DNA from: Orobanche coerulescens
Lineage: Eukaryota > Streptophyta > Magnoliopsida > Lamiales > Orobanchaceae
Direction: 5' to 3'
DNA length: 64,000 nt
Assembly (NCBI GenBank): GCA_033398695.1
Contig: CM065814.1
Coordinates: 76,092,358-76,156,357, forward strand
Shown: one piece after another, positions 44,124 through 56,262 of the stretch
How the letters are laid out: every line of letters starts with the position of its first letter
How positions within the stretch are numbered: the first letter of the stretch is position 1
Notes under the pieces: model-generated
The model's input: the letters and a program-made list of their open reading frames with translations, nothing else
Databases searched by the model: none
Told to the model about the DNA's origin: nothing
Position numbers and translations under genes: made by a program

Positions 44124-44298
44124 GAGCCGCGGCACAAGGAAGCCGAGCCGCGGCACATGAAGACACCAACCGAAGGGCGTAGTAACTGTACTGCGTGCGC
44201 GGCCTGACCAGTGAGCCGCGGCACAGAAGAATTAATTAACGCCCAGGCATTCAGCTGAAGGCGATGTGCCGCGGCACAGGTTTAGTGAGCCGCGGCAC
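44124..44298 (+). promoter_or_regulatory. Palindrome ladder in solo LTR S2: GTGCCGCGGCAC class
   Basis: Copies begin at 44124 and 44145; 44195 (decayed) and 44213; 44266 and 44287. Pair spacing is 21, 18 and 21 bp, and pairs repeat exactly every 71 bp (44124, 44195, 44266). GTGCCGCGGCAC at 44266 is a perfect palindrome; most others are GAGCCGCGGCAC. The ladder ends 95 bp before the TATA box. Confidence 0.88.
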
Positions 44299-44393
44299 AC
44301 TTAGCGGGTTTGGTAGGTCTGCGCGGATTTTGAGCTGTTTCGAAGCCAGTTTTCGACCGACTAATACGGACGCGATTTACTGATGTGCTGAGC

Positions 44394-44402
44394 TATAAAT
44401 AG
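44394..44402 (+). promoter_or_regulatory. TATA box of solo LTR S2
   Basis: TATAAATAG, well placed between the ladder and a transcribed-leader-like region. Confidence 0.75.
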
Positions 44403-45448
44403 GGTTTTAGACCCTAATTAAATCATCTGGGAATCATTGGATCTTAACTTTTGAGAGCATAAGCTTGGAGACGGCAGAAGAAGAGGAAAGCAGAAGAATT
44501 CAAGGGCAGAAGGCGGGAGCTGAACAACGGAGGAATCCGAGCTTCATCTGCGTTTGAATTTTATGCTTTCGTTTATTTATTCTGTATTTTCAGTTTTTAG
44601 TATGTCAGGCTAAAGCCCTAATCTAGGGTTTTGATGAAACCTTTGATTAGACGAATTGATTGAGATTATCCAATTTATTACCTTTTTATTGAGTTTTCCC
44701 AATTATGTTTAATGCTTGCAATTATCTGGCCAATAGTTGTATTGATTTAATCATTCACTTCGAATCGGGAGAGGAGATTTGGTGAGGAACTATTGGTGAG
44801 GACCGTTTTATTCTGTGAGATAGGAATATACTCATAGGAACTACGTGGCCTTTAGGAGATTTCATGCTTTTTGCCTATCGACGAAATAATTCACCTAGGG
44901 ATAGAGTGCGTTAGTCGCCGTTAGATAAATCTATTGACCTCGGGAGAGGCGGTAGAATATATTAGCAATCTCCGCCTTCAATAAATTGGGAAAATTATTT
45001 ATTACGGATAATCGAGAGTAAATTCGGATTAACTAAGGTGGATTCAGAACCCTAGACTTATTTATCATTTGATTTCTTTTATCCAAGATATTGTTTTCTA
45101 CTGCTTAGTCTTTTAGTACTTCTTTTAGTTATTAATCGCAAAACCCAAAATTCGATTGTTCAGATAAAATTGGAATACGAAAACATCGGTAGTTAGAGAT
45201 TCAATCCTCGTGGGAACGATACTCTACTTATCACTTTATTACCTGTAAACGATGACGTGCACTTGCGTGTAGGAAATATCGCAACACGACACATGGAGTT
45301 TTCAGATTCGATGAGAGATCGGATGACCGAGTTAGCTAAGTTGATTCCAAATCTGCTAACTACCCCACCAGGAGGGACGACCACAGTATCCTCTAGCTCT
45401 GAGGAAGAGGACCATGAAGTGGACCCGATGGAGCCAGGAGAGGACTAA

Positions 45449-45727
45449 GAGTGCTGCTATTATGTTCTCACTATGATGTTTAACTATTATAATAATGATG
45501 TGATCGATATTTTAGTTCTTAAGTATTGTGGGGCGATGGTTAGGTAGGGTAATTTTCTAATTTCTCCCTATCCGAAATTGTAATTTTCCATGTCACAGTA
45601 GACCATCAGGATGTATCAACTATGACGATATGATATTCGTGTTTTATGATAATAAGATTTAAAATAATGTATGCCCATTTAAATTCTCTGTATTTACTCG
45701 AACTATTGTAACCATTAACTGCGATAG
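45449..45727 (+). other. Leader of gypsy 2 before gag
   Basis: About 280 bp of AT-rich noncoding sequence. No PBS is visible. It ends at the gag start. Confidence 0.6.
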
Positions 45728-46759
45728 ATGCCTGATCGACGTGGACGCGGAAGACCTCGTACCCAACATAATGACAATGAAGAACAACACTGAGGAGATG
45801 GAAATCCATTCCAAGGGGATAACAACACTGCTCAAGCAATCGCCTAATTGGTGACCTTCCTGCAACAACACATCGCACCGAACCCAAATACACCTGAAAC
45901 ACATGATCGGGCATTAGAAAGGTTCCTCATATTCAAACCCCCTACTTTTCTTGGAGAACCAGATGACACGATAGCCGAACACTGGCTTGAAAGGATAGAA
46001 AGTATATTTGCAATCCTACAGTATTCGGAGGAACAAAAGCTGGCGCTCGCAACCATTCGATTGGAGTCTGCGGCTCACGACTGGTGGAAGATTACAAATG
46101 GAAAATGGACAAGGGAAGCTACTCACCAAACATGGGAAAACTTCGTAAGGGTCTTCCGTGATCAATACATTTCTAAGGCCGCTCGTGAAGCTCGTCGTGG
46201 CGAGTTCTACCATCTTAAACAAGGGACAATGACTGTAGCCCAATATGAGTCACAATTCAATCTACTCTCAAAATACGCGCCAGGACTGGTGAGCACATAG
46301 GAGGACAAACTGTACAAATTTATGCACGGGTTGAGGTTTACGCTATTGCTGCCAGTAAGAATGACTAAAATGATAGAAGCTGTCGAGGCTGTCAGCCTAA
46401 TCGAAAGAGGGATGACCCGGTTGGCATAGGCAAAGGATCACACATGTGGGAAGTTCAAGAGATCCACACCAAATCCATCATCCAGACCACCCTTGAAATT
46501 TCAATGCAAGACTACTGGACAGAATATCGGAAAGAGGCCTGCGAATAACCTACCGCCATGTTCCCACTGTAATAAGATGGGACATAAATATGAAAACTGT
46601 TGGAAGAAGCAAGGGAGATGCTTGCATTGTGGAGATAATCAACACCCAACTAGGGAATGCCCAAAGTGGGAGACGCAGGGCAACAATCACCAGAAAAATA
46701 CAGCTAAGAAGGATGATCGCAAAGGCAAGGGGAAGGCCCCACAAGAGTTTTTGCCTTAG
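45728..46759 (+). pseudogene. gag: gag of gypsy 2 (four stops)
   Basis: I place the start at ATG 45728 (MPDRRGRGRPRTQHND). This frame has TGA at 45791 and TAA near 45843, is open 45848-46300, then TAG at 46298. Core: FLIFKPPTFLGEPDDTIAEH and RLESAAHDWWKITNGKWTRE, then WENFVRVFRDQYISKAAREA. Another stop lies near 46428. Two intact CCHC knuckles follow at 46559-46660: CSHCNKMGHKYENC and CLHCGDNQHPTREC. A Lys-rich tail ends at TAG 46757. Confidence 0.9.
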
Positions 46760-47703
46760 CTGGACAAGAAGCCCCTAACGCAACAGATGTGGTGGAAGGT
46801 ACATTTCTTGTGTCAAACCACTTTGATCATACATTGTTAGATCCAGGATCATCACATTCTTTTGTCGCACCTCATTATGCACAAAAATTGAATGTCGACA
46901 TGGAGTCACTACCCATAAGCTTAGAAGTATCCACACCTATAGGTGCGAGCCGAGAAACAGATTTAGTATTTAGAGATTGTGAAGTGATCATTAAAGGTCA
47001 CTGTTTTCCTGTCGACCTAATTCTTCTCCCTATACTTGAGTATGACCTCATACTTGGGATGGATTAGCTATCTAAACACTTTGCACAACTCGACTGCCAT
47101 TCTAAAATAGTTCGATTCTGCAAACCCGATCACCCAGTAGTTGAACTACACAGGGATGCTAGAATTAATTCGGCCCCAATCATATCAGCCACGAAGGCGA
47201 GAAAGGCCATCTCGAAAGGAGCAACGGGATATTTGGCTTTTGTCATTAACAAACCCAAGAGTAAAATGGAGATTGAAGCTACACCAGTAGTATCAGAATA
47301 CCGTGATATTTTCCCGACGAAACTCACTTCTCTACCTCCAGATAGGGAAGTTGAATTCAGCATTGATATCTTGCCAGGAAAGGCACCTGTGGCTAGAACG
47401 CCATATCGAATGGCCCCACTGGAACTGCAAGAACTGAAGGTTCAGTTGCAGAAATTGCTAGAGGTTGGATTTATCCGACCTAGTTTATCTCCTTGGGGAG
47501 CACCAGTGCTATTCGTAAAGAAGAAAGATGGCACAGTAAGATTGTGCATCAATTACCGAGAACTTAACAATATTACTATTAAGAACAAGTATCCACTTCC
47601 CAGGATCAACGAACCATTTGACCAACTACAAGGAGAAACGGTTTACTCAAAGTTCGATTTTAAACAAGGATATTACCAATTGAGGATCAAATAGAATGAC
47701 ATA
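46760..47703 (+). pseudogene. pol: Gypsy 2 protease and first half of RT
   Basis: The protease reads HTLLDPGSSHSF where the family has D-T-G-A/S: the catalytic Asp is kept but Thr is Pro. It ends LILPILEYDLILGMD-like at a TAG (47065), which fits a TGG codon changed by G-to-A. RT then runs from 47233: [83 protein letters not shown], up to a TAG at 47692. A frameshift follows near 47720. Confidence 0.88.
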
Positions 47704-47744
47704 CCGAAGACTGGCTTTCAACTAGGTATGGTCATTACGAATTC

Positions 47745-49034
47745 GTGGTAATGCCTTTTGGATTGACCACTGCGCCGGCTGCATTTATGGATTTAATGCA
47801 CAGCGTATTCCAACCATATCTGGATCAATTCGTAGTGATATTTATTGACGACATACTCATTTATTCCAAGTCGGATCAAGATCACGAAACTCACCAGAGA
47901 TTGGTACTAGAGACACTAAGGAAGCATAAATTGTACGCCAAATTCAGCAAGTGTGAATTCTGGTTAAGAGAGGTAGCGTTTTTAGGACACATAATATATG
48001 GAGATGGAGTTGCAGTAGTTCCATCAAAGGTGGAGACTATTTTGGACTGGAAGAGGCCAGAAATAGTCACGGAGATACGGAGGTTTCTTGGACTTGCGGG
48101 TTATTACCGCAAATTCATTAAAGATTTTTCTAAAATCGCAGGACCACTCACAAGACTGACACAAAAACACGTTAAATTTGAGTGGAACGATAAGTGTGAG
48201 TCGAGTTTCCAAGAACTCAAGAGAATACTCACTACCGCACCTATACTAACACTTCCCGAGGGGAGTGAAGGATATGTGGTTTACAGCGATGCATCAAAGG
48301 AAGGATTAGGAGCTGTGCTGATGCAAAACGGAAAGGTTGTGGCTTATGCATCACGAAAGCTAAAAATCCACGAGATGAATTATCCGAACCATGACCCTGA
48401 ACTAGCAGCAATAGTGTTTGCTTTGAAGAAATGGAGACACTACCTGTATGGAGCTACATTCACCATCTTTACCGACCACAAGAGTCTCCAATATTTGTTC
48501 TCTCAGAAGGAGTTGAATCTAAGACAGAGATGGTGGATAGAACTTCTTGAGGATTATAACCTCACCATTCAGCATCATCCAGGCAAGGCCAATGTCGTAG
48601 CAGACGCCTTAAGTAGAAAAGCGAGAGTGGCTAGACTCATGATAAGAGAATGGAATGCCCTGAGAGAAATAATCCAATGGAAACCAAGGCAGGCTAAGAC
48701 ACACATTTTATGCGCTAATTTGTCAATGAAGCCAAACTTACTTAAGAAAATCCAAGAAGCACAGACACAAGATGGGAAGTTGTGTAAACTTAAGAAAAGG
48801 GTCACACAAGGCGAGAAATCTGAGTTTAGCATTTCAGCTGATGGAACACTAAAATTCAAACACCGTATATGTGTTCCCGATAATGATGAACTCAAGAAGA
48901 AAATTTTAGCAGAGGCTCACTGCTCTCGGTATACATTTCATCCAGGTGGTAATAAGATGTATAAGGATCTAAAGAAACACTACTGGTGGGTGAATATGAA
49001 GAACCAAGTAGCAGAATTCATAGCAAGGTGTTAA
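47745..49034 (+). pseudogene. pol: Gypsy 2 RT second half, RNase H and integrase N-terminus
   Basis: The longest intact frame in the window, 429 codons. [35 protein letters not shown] (catalytic Asp pair present), [33 protein letters not shown]. RNase H is complete: [61 protein letters not shown]. The integrase zinc domain follows with both His ([11 protein letters not shown]) and its first Cys at ARC before a TAA at 49032. Confidence 0.92.
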
Positions 49035-50246
49035 ACTTGTCAAAGAGTGAAGGCTGAACACCAAAGACCATCAGGGTTGCTACAGCCGCTCGAGATTCCC
49101 GAGTGGAAATGGGAACCAATCACGATAGACTTCGTGACGGATCTATCAACAACCAGTGGAGGATATAACACAATCTGGGTAGTCGTGGATACACATACAA
49201 AGTCATCTCACTTCCTACCCGTAATAAAGAATGATAGTCTGCAGAAGCTAGCAAGGATGTATATCCGAGAAATCATTAGATTACATGGAGTACCTATAGA
49301 CATTGTGTCAGACCGTGACCTCAGATTTGTCTCCAGATTCTGGAACAGCCTTCATCAAGAACTTGGGACGGCATTAAGTTTCAGTACTGCAGCACACCCT
49401 CAGACGGACGGACAATCTGAGCAAATGATATAAGTCCTTGAGGATATGTTACGGGTATGTGCACTGGATTTTCAAAAGAGTTGGAGTCACCACCTAACCT
49501 TAGCTGAGTTTTCATACAAAAACAGCTACCAGGCAACTATCGGAATGGCTCCATATGAAGCATTATACGAAAGAAAGTGCCGATCACCAATACATTAGGA
49601 GATTGACGACCGATGGACACCAAGGACTAAGCATAACCGAAACCTGATACCAAAAGTTGATCTAGTTGAAGATGCCATGGATAAGGTTCGAATCATTTGG
49701 GATCGAATTCACACAGCTCAGAGCCGACAAAAGAGTTATGCAGACCAGAGGAGAAGAGATTTTGAATTCGACACAGGAGACAAAGTATTCCTTTATTTAT
49801 CACCACGTAAGGGATTAATCAACTCGAAGAAAGGAGGTAAGCTTAGCCCTAGATACGTCGGACCTTTCACAATCCTAGAACGAATTTGGAAATTAGCATA
49901 TCGTCTCAAGCTACCAAGCGATCTTGCCGAAATGTACAACGTATTCCATGTATCAAGATTGAAGAAATATCATCTAGATCCTAAACATGTCATGACGCAT
50001 GACATACCACCAATCAAAGAAGATTTAACTTATATCGAGAAGCCGATTAGGATCGTGGATCAAAAAGTACGCGAACTAAGAGACAAGAAGATACCATTGG
50101 TCAAGGTCGTCTGGACAAATCACAATAGAGAGGAAGACGCTACATGGGAAGTTGAAGAAGAAATGAAGAAATCATATCCCGAGTTGTTCGAGAAGGAATT
50201 TGGGGACCAAATTCTTCTAAGGAGGGGAGGATGTAGAACCCCCTAA
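49035..50246 (+). pseudogene. pol: Gypsy 2 integrase core and chromodomain-like tail
   Basis: Continues directly after the stop: TCQRVKAEHQRPSGLLQPL with the last zinc Cys. Core: IDFVTDL (first Asp), IVSDRDLRFVSRF (second Asp), PQTDGQSEQMI (Glu) before a TAA at 49431. The reading goes on (LEDMLRVCALDFQKSW, YEALYERKCRSP), breaks near 49597, and is open again from 49677 to 50246: KLSPRYVGPFTILERI, MYNVFHVSRLKKYHLDP, and VKVVWTNHNREEDATWEVEE, the chromodomain-like end. It runs 15 bp into the 3' LTR. Confidence 0.9.
50219..50231 (+). other. Polypurine tract of gypsy 2
   Basis: AAGGAGGGGAGGA directly before the 3' LTR start TGTAGAACC. Confidence 0.88.
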
Positions 50247-53200
50247 AATTCGATAGCTCACTACATGTACAGTTTATTATATCATGATGTATTTTAATAA
50301 TATTATTATAATTTAATATAATCTACATCTAGTTTCATTTTATTTTACTTGATTGTTTCATAAATAATAAATTAATTGAAAGTTAAAGTAGAATATTGGT
50401 TCACCTAATGGGCTATGTGTAACAACATTTACTAATATAAACTCACTAATAGACTCAAACCCAACCTAATAAAATTCATAAGAATTGAATTTATAGTTGA
50501 AGGCCCAAACCAATCTAATAAAATCATAAGACTTGAAGTTGCAATTTAAAGCCCAACCCAATTAATTAAATCATTTACAACTATAATTATACTCTTAAAT
50601 TAAAAAAAAAATAATACACACACACACACATGTTGGACGGCCACATGGGGAGGGGTGGAGTGTGTCTCTAGACTCTTCATTGCATGTAAGACAACTTGAC
50701 ACATGTAACAAGACTTCTACCATTATTCTTCACTTTTCCCATGCCTTGACCACCTTTTTTAAACACCTAAAATATGCACCACCCTTACATTTCAATATAA
50801 AGAAAAATCTAAAAATTGAGAGACTAGAGAGGGAGAGGGCCGAACCAAATAAGAAGAGAGAAGGAAGAAGAGGATTCAACAAGAGAATAGGTAATCTCAT
50901 TTCTTATACTTCAATATATTAGTTATCATCCAAATCCCCCTAATCTAACTCAAATATCTAAACATGCAAACAACATATACACCATGGAATGCATGTTTCG
51001 GCCGAACCTAGTAGTGGTGAAGGGGAAGATCATTTTCAACCTCCGAGACCTAGAACCATTTACTTCCGACAAGAAATCGAGATGGGTAAAATTGTTTTCC
51101 TTCTTTAAATCTATACAAATTAAAAATACATGGTGCATGCAAGTACTATGACTTTAGTTAGCTATACTTGATTAAAAATGATATTCATTACCATGCATGT
51201 GATGATCTTTGCAATTGTTAAATTTTAGTTTGTCATATTTTGATTATATGTGCAAATTAATTCATTGGTGGAAAATTTGGTTGAATATGGTAAATCTGAC
51301 CTTTGGTTATTAACAACTCCTAAATATACGAGTATATATTGGACTATGGTAAGAGAATAATTGTTCACCAGAAGATTTGATAATTCGAACCTAAATTCGA
51401 AGGATAACTAAAATAATTTAAATAAAATAAATTTTGGATAAAAATTGTTAAAATCTATGAATCTGGTCTTATGTCATGAAATTAAGTCTATATATAAGAA
51501 AAATAAGTTCTCTATAAAATTTCACCTAAATCGGAATTTACTAAATTAGAAAATCGGGGCAAAAATGTAAATTTCAAGAATTCGGGGCGAAAACGGTAAG
51601 TTACAGAAACTTACTGTCTCGAAAATAAAATTTTCAGAAAAGTTGAGCTTGCTGGAATCGGAATAACATAGGAGCTTACCCCGAAAATTTGAGATCAATC
51701 CGACAAGCAATGAAAAAGATATGTTAAGAATACTAAAATACCGATTAAGGCAAAATGAAGGGGTGAAATTATAATATCTAAGAGAATAAAAATTAAAACT
51801 GAACGTAATCTAAAAGTACAAGTCATAAGGTTCAACTCGCAATGGGATTCATAATTTTCGGAGTTTAAATGAATCCAAACAAATTAATCAAAATTATAAG
51901 ATAAAACTAAATAAAAATAATAATAATAGTACTATAATTTCGAAAGGGCATAATTGTAATTTATGAAAGGAAAAACCTCCATGCAACTTCTGATCTCAGA
52001 ACCTTATATTATAACGGACTTTTTGCCATAAAGTTCATAATTTTCAGACGTACAATCAAACCGTTCCGACTTAATCAAAATTATAATATTTTAGAAAAAG
52101 TAATGATAGTACTTAAAAGACGGAAGGGCAGAATTGTAATTTATGAAAGGTAAAACTTTCATGCAACTTCTGACGTTCAATCCACATATCATAACGGACT
52201 TTTCTCAACAAAGTTCATAATTTTTGGACGTATAATCAATCCGTACCGAATTATCCAAATTCATACAATTATAATAAAAATAATTATGATAGTACTTAAA
52301 AGACAAAAGACAGAGTTGTAATTTCCAAAAGGTAAACTTTCATGTGACTTATGACCTTCAACCCTCATATCATGAAGGACTTTTCGCAATAATGTTCATA
52401 ATTTTCGGACCTATAATCAATCCGTACCGAACTATTCAAGTTTATGAGTTTATTATAAGATTATGCTAAGACTCGCACAATAGCAATCTAATCATCAACT
52501 GGTTGAACTAATCCTCTAGTTTACCCAAGTCTATTTATTATCAAATAATCATATTGATATCTTATAATATGCATAATCGTCATTAATCACGACAATAATT
52601 GTTATTCAATAGAAATCGGGAGTAAGTGCTGTGCGGAGCTAAGTGCTACGACCTTCGGGCGGGAGCCACCGCTAGAGTCCGTACGAGTACCTCTAGAGTC
52701 CTTTTTCCTATTTATATGCATGAGGGGCGGTTAGTCTAAGTCATGAATCGAGCAGCGTGGCTGCGGTTCTAGGCAAAGCTACCATCGTATCCTATTCCCT
52801 TGAAGCCGTAGGACGGAGTGGTCCTAAGGTGACTGGGTTGTAGAATTTGTGTATAGTCGCGATTATGATATGATCCAGGCATAGACCCAAGCTAAGGACA
52901 TATCGAGCCTAGATAAGAGATAAGGCAGCACGTCACCAAGCGTGAGAGCGATAAAGCTCAAAGGCCAATGTTATAATGATGGTTCGAAAAATGCACAAGG
53001 CTACGGTTATCAAACCAAAGTTCGTGGCGATAGTCAAAGGTCAAACACTGATAACAGTCTAAGATGTTAAGGAGGCTAAGGGATTAGTCATGTAGACGAC
53101 CTTCCAAATCTAAATACTCATTGGGCGCTCGACGCCGTGTATTCTTCATACTCAACCGCAATCTACGGAGATTGACTGTACATTCATAATTCATAATATT

Positions 53201-53689
53201 CTTCTTGAAAACTTGCACCAATTTTCAAACAACACTATTTTTCAAAAGTGGGAGAAACATAATATTTATTAAATAATAAACTCATTAAATACCCAAACCC
53301 AACTCACTGAGAATCCATTATTCTCACCCCATTTTGAATTGTTTTTCTAAAACCCCACTAGATGAAGAGAATCAAGAGGAAGAAGAGACAGATGCTGACG
53401 ACCACTGAAGACCATCCTCAAAGTATTGCCAAGACATAGGAATTTAGGATATTGTTTCAATGCTTCTTTATTTCCTGTGTCAAAATTTATTTTGATTTCC
53501 GATGTACTCTTTTGCACTTGATGTAATAATTCCGCTGTACTCATGAATGTTTCTTCTATCGAATAACCAGACTTAGTTCACTCGGCTAAGATCTGGCACT
53601 TGTATGCTTACTGAAATATCTTTATCACAAACGTTATTTATTACGTTAACTGTCGCGTTCTCGTCCAACTGCGGTGTGGGGGCGTGACA
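50232..53689 (+). repeat. Gypsy 2 3' LTR, complete, 3458 bp
   Basis: Starts TGTAGAACCCCC and ends GGGGGCGTGACA, followed by the duplication TAGTT. The first 2250 bp match the 5' LTR. The last 1.2 kb (52483-53689) have no partner in the window and hold a GC-richer stretch with repeated GAGTCC and AAGGTC words but no coding signs. Includes three 180-bp tandem units at 51946-52446. Confidence 0.92.
51946..52446 (+). repeat. Three tandem units of about 180 bp in the gypsy 2 3' LTR
   Basis: Units begin at 51946, 52126 and about 52305, with exactly the same layout as in the 5' LTR. So the tandem structure is older than this insertion. Confidence 0.88.
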
Positions 53690-53933
53690 TAGTTCTTCCT
53701 AAATTTTTCTTTTTTTTTTGAAATTCCCGAATTGTTGAATGATGAATGCATTTCCTTTTAAAAGTTCAGAGGACTAGGAGGGACGATGTCAACTGAGTTT
53801 TTAGATGGGCACTCAGCTATGAAGGCAAATCCTTTCTCAGCTGGCTCATTTGACGGTGAGCATTGAAGTTCAAATTCGAATGCCTTTATATTTGATAATA
53901 ATTCTTGAATGTTTATGCTATTAAGATCTTTTG
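53690..53933 (-). pseudogene. gag: Copia C gag, middle fragment
   Basis: The minus strand reads KDLNSINIQELLSNIKAFEF and then CSPSNEPAEKGFAFIAECPS, the end of the UBN2 Gag core, in one open frame to 53758. It joins in sense with 62785 onward on one side (across the LARD element) and with 41654 on the other (across gypsy 2). TTTTG at 53929-53933 is the left copy of the LARD duplication. Confidence 0.8.
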
Positions 53934-54714
53934 TGTAACACCCCCAAAACCGTATGGGAATATTACATGTCGTAGACCCTTTCCACAAGGATCTACCAGG
54001 CTAAACATCCATAAACAACCAAATGCTTGCCCGGACAGGGTCAAACAATATAATAATACAGACCGTTAAGGTCACTTACAAATAAACACACAGACAGATG
54101 AGGTCACACAACTCTATCAACAAAACTTACTAACAACATTACCTACACAAGGGTCGAAACATAATACAGCGGAAGACTGAATCAACTCTAACAATACAAC
54201 CAAACTCTACCAACTCTCGGCTCTTGATTAGTATCGCAGCTCGTCATCCCCTTGTGCCAATACTGTGACTGCTCCCCTGAATCTGCATGTACCTGGACGC
54301 AAAAAAGACATCCACCCCCCGATTACTCGGGAGTTAGTAAAACTCCACTGTTTTACTAGTGCAAGTATCAAATCATAGGAAATGTAACAAGCAAATAATA
54401 ATCGTGAATCTAATATAATAATCAAGTATCAAAATATTCCCGGGAGGTTTTCACAAGGGAAGATAAGCTATGAAGCATTCGAAAATAAGATTATCATCTC
54501 GGGATTTTTTTTTTATATTTTCAAAACCTTTAAGACCTCAAGTCCTGATTCACAAAACCTTTCGAAAAACTTTAGGGCCTTAATCCAAATCTTGTTTCAT
54601 AACTCAGCAGTTTACAATACGGGAAACATTTATTCAAGCTTAGGACTTGGTCCAACATTCATTTTCATAAAACTTTTCCTTTCAAAACTTTGATTTGAAA
54701 ATAATCATGCTCAT

Positions 54715-55190
54715 GACACCGTGATCCACTATCACGTGTCTCCGTAGGTTCAACAACCCGCACGGACTACACCACGCACAATTAAACAAACATAATCAAT
54801 TCCGACACCGTGATCCACTGTCACGTGTCTCCGTAGGTTCAACAACCCGCACGGACTATTAACCAGACATAACCAATTCCGATACCATGATCCACTGTCA
54901 CGTGTCTCCGTAGGCTTAACAACCCGCACGGACTATATCAATCACAACAATCACACACACCGTCCTGACACCGTAGTCCACTGCCACATGTCACCGTAAG
55001 CCCCGTCGAGCTCACCCGGTTGGACGTACTGTGTCCGAAACTCATGGTCCACTGCCATGCGTTATCGTAGGCCTCGTCAGACCAGCACGATTGGACCTCA
55101 GTACCTCACTAAGTTCTGACCCCGTGGTCCACTGCCACGAATCCTCGTAGGTCCCGTCTAACCAACACGAGTGAACTTAGCGGTCACACA
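54715..55190 (-). repeat. Six imperfect tandem units of 70-89 bp in LARD 3' LTR
   Basis: Units start at about 54715, 54804, 54881, 54967, 55037 and 55118 with GACACCGTGATCCACTGTCA. Most contain CACGTG (the plant G-box word) and CGTAGG, then CCGCACGGACT. The 5' LTR has the same set at 60785-61240, with the last unit shortened. Confidence 0.85.
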
Positions 55191-56167
55191 CATATTCATA
55201 TTCACATTCACATTACATATAACAATGAGCACAATTAATCAATCACATTGATCACCACAAAATCGTACATCCCACGCACATAACACAATCTCAACACTCG
55301 CAACAACTATCGTCAATCAACGACACATAACCAACATAACACACGTTCGGTACACAATACATTGCACAACCGGGTGTACAACCATCCCATATGTACGTCG
55401 CAATCCTGCACAAATGGCACAATGCCTAACACGTATACTAAGATAACACTATTATCGCAAAGCCTTCAAATTACGGAAAACACAACCAACTCAAATGAAA
55501 CATATTTACGAAGGCAAGCAAAATCATCATACATATCATACGTAATTACTAGTCGCAAGATACAAGTCGTATAATAAGATACTTGCCTTAATAACCGCTA
55601 CCAAACGCTCCGAAGAACACGGTTCAACCGGGAAGCTCGGACCCCGAAGAAGACAACGAACGGAAGGGTTCTGACTCGAGTTCTTCACAAGAATTCGACC
55701 CGAACAACATATAATCAATAAATCATCGATCATACGAGGAAGAATAATAGTAGAACGCCCGAAAACCCCTCTATGACATTTTACCGGACACCTTCAAGGC
55801 GTCGATGAAGAACTCGACCAAAATAACGAATCGATACGATCCAACCATGGAATAATAAAGAAAATTATATAATACATCTAAATAATCATCAATCCATCAC
55901 AATCCTAAGTTGAATCGGGTTAAACGAACGAAATCGAACAAAATACCCAAAATCCCCAAAATTAGATTTCTAGAAAATCTGACCTGATTTGCTCGATCAA
56001 AGGATGTTATAGGATGGATGATTGATGATATGAACTCCAAGACTTCATGGATTGATTGTCCAACAACATCTATCTATGATTAACCAAGCTCCAGCCGCGG
56101 AAGGGAAGAAAACGAGTGAGAAATGGTCAAGAAAACGCCGCTGGCCTTAAATAGCCGATCGCATGCT

Positions 56168-56262
56168 GTGCCGCCTGCATTAAGTGTGCCGCGGCACAGG
56201 GCCAAATCTGCCGGCAGTGACTCGGCAGTGTGCCGCGGCCCTGCCGGCATGTGCCGCGGCAC
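56168..56262 (-). promoter_or_regulatory. GTGCCGCGGCAC palindrome pairs in LARD 3' LTR
   Basis: Copies at 56168 (decayed) and 56186, 56230 and 56251: spacing 18 and 21 bp, pairs 62-65 bp apart. Two are perfect palindromes. Between pairs lies GCCGGCAG. The TATA-like TATTTAAGG on the minus strand is 12 bp past the last copy. This is the same word as in solo LTR S2, a different LTR family. Confidence 0.85.

Larger units (their letters stand above)
43961..45286 (+). repeat. Solo LTR S2, 1326 bp, with perfect target duplication
   Basis: Begins TGTTAGGCGTATTTTTATAC and ends ATATCGCAACA, flanked by CGACA at 43956-43960 and 45287-45291. Contains the GTGCCGCGGCAC ladder, a TATA box (44394), a leader (GGGTTTTAGACCCTAATT) and a U5 region with GTGGGAACGATACTC and CGTGCACTTGCG, which from memory resembles Tat/Athila-type gypsy LTR ends. 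No internal coding or PBS, so a solo LTR. Confidence 0.9.
43818..45448 (+). pseudogene. Small leader ORF of gypsy 2, split by solo LTR S2
   Basis: An open frame from ATG 43818 runs to the S2 insertion at 43960, and an open frame with an acidic end continues after S2 to the stop at 45446-45448 (first half rich in Cys and Arg, second half with a Glu/Ser-rich tail SSSSEEEDHEVDP). With one copy of the five-base duplication the frame stays open across the empty site, giving about 100 codons. It lies upstream of gag. I do not recognise the protein; an upstream ORF of the element or captured host sequence are both possible. Confidence 0.5.
41655..53689 (+). mobile_element. Gypsy 2: 12-kb Ty3/gypsy chromovirus with perfect target duplication
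   Basis: A plus-strand element with TAGTT at 41650-41654 and 53690-53694. It has a shortened 5' LTR (41655-43836), a leader with a small ORF split by solo LTR S2, gag, pol (PR-RT-RH-INT with chromodomain-like tail), PPT and 3' LTR (50232-53689). The 5' LTR lacks the final 1.2 kb and no PBS is visible, so this copy would not be replicated in this form. It is inserted in the gag of copia C. The LTR family is unrelated to gypsy 1 in sequence, though the pol proteins are similar. Confidence 0.94.

Noticed and set aside
53934..53960. TGTAACACCCCC at 53934 and 60002 as DNA-transposon terminal repeats
   Set aside because: The two copies are in direct orientation 6.07 kb apart, with PBS and PPT next to them and a 5-bp duplication outside. 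They are LTR ends.
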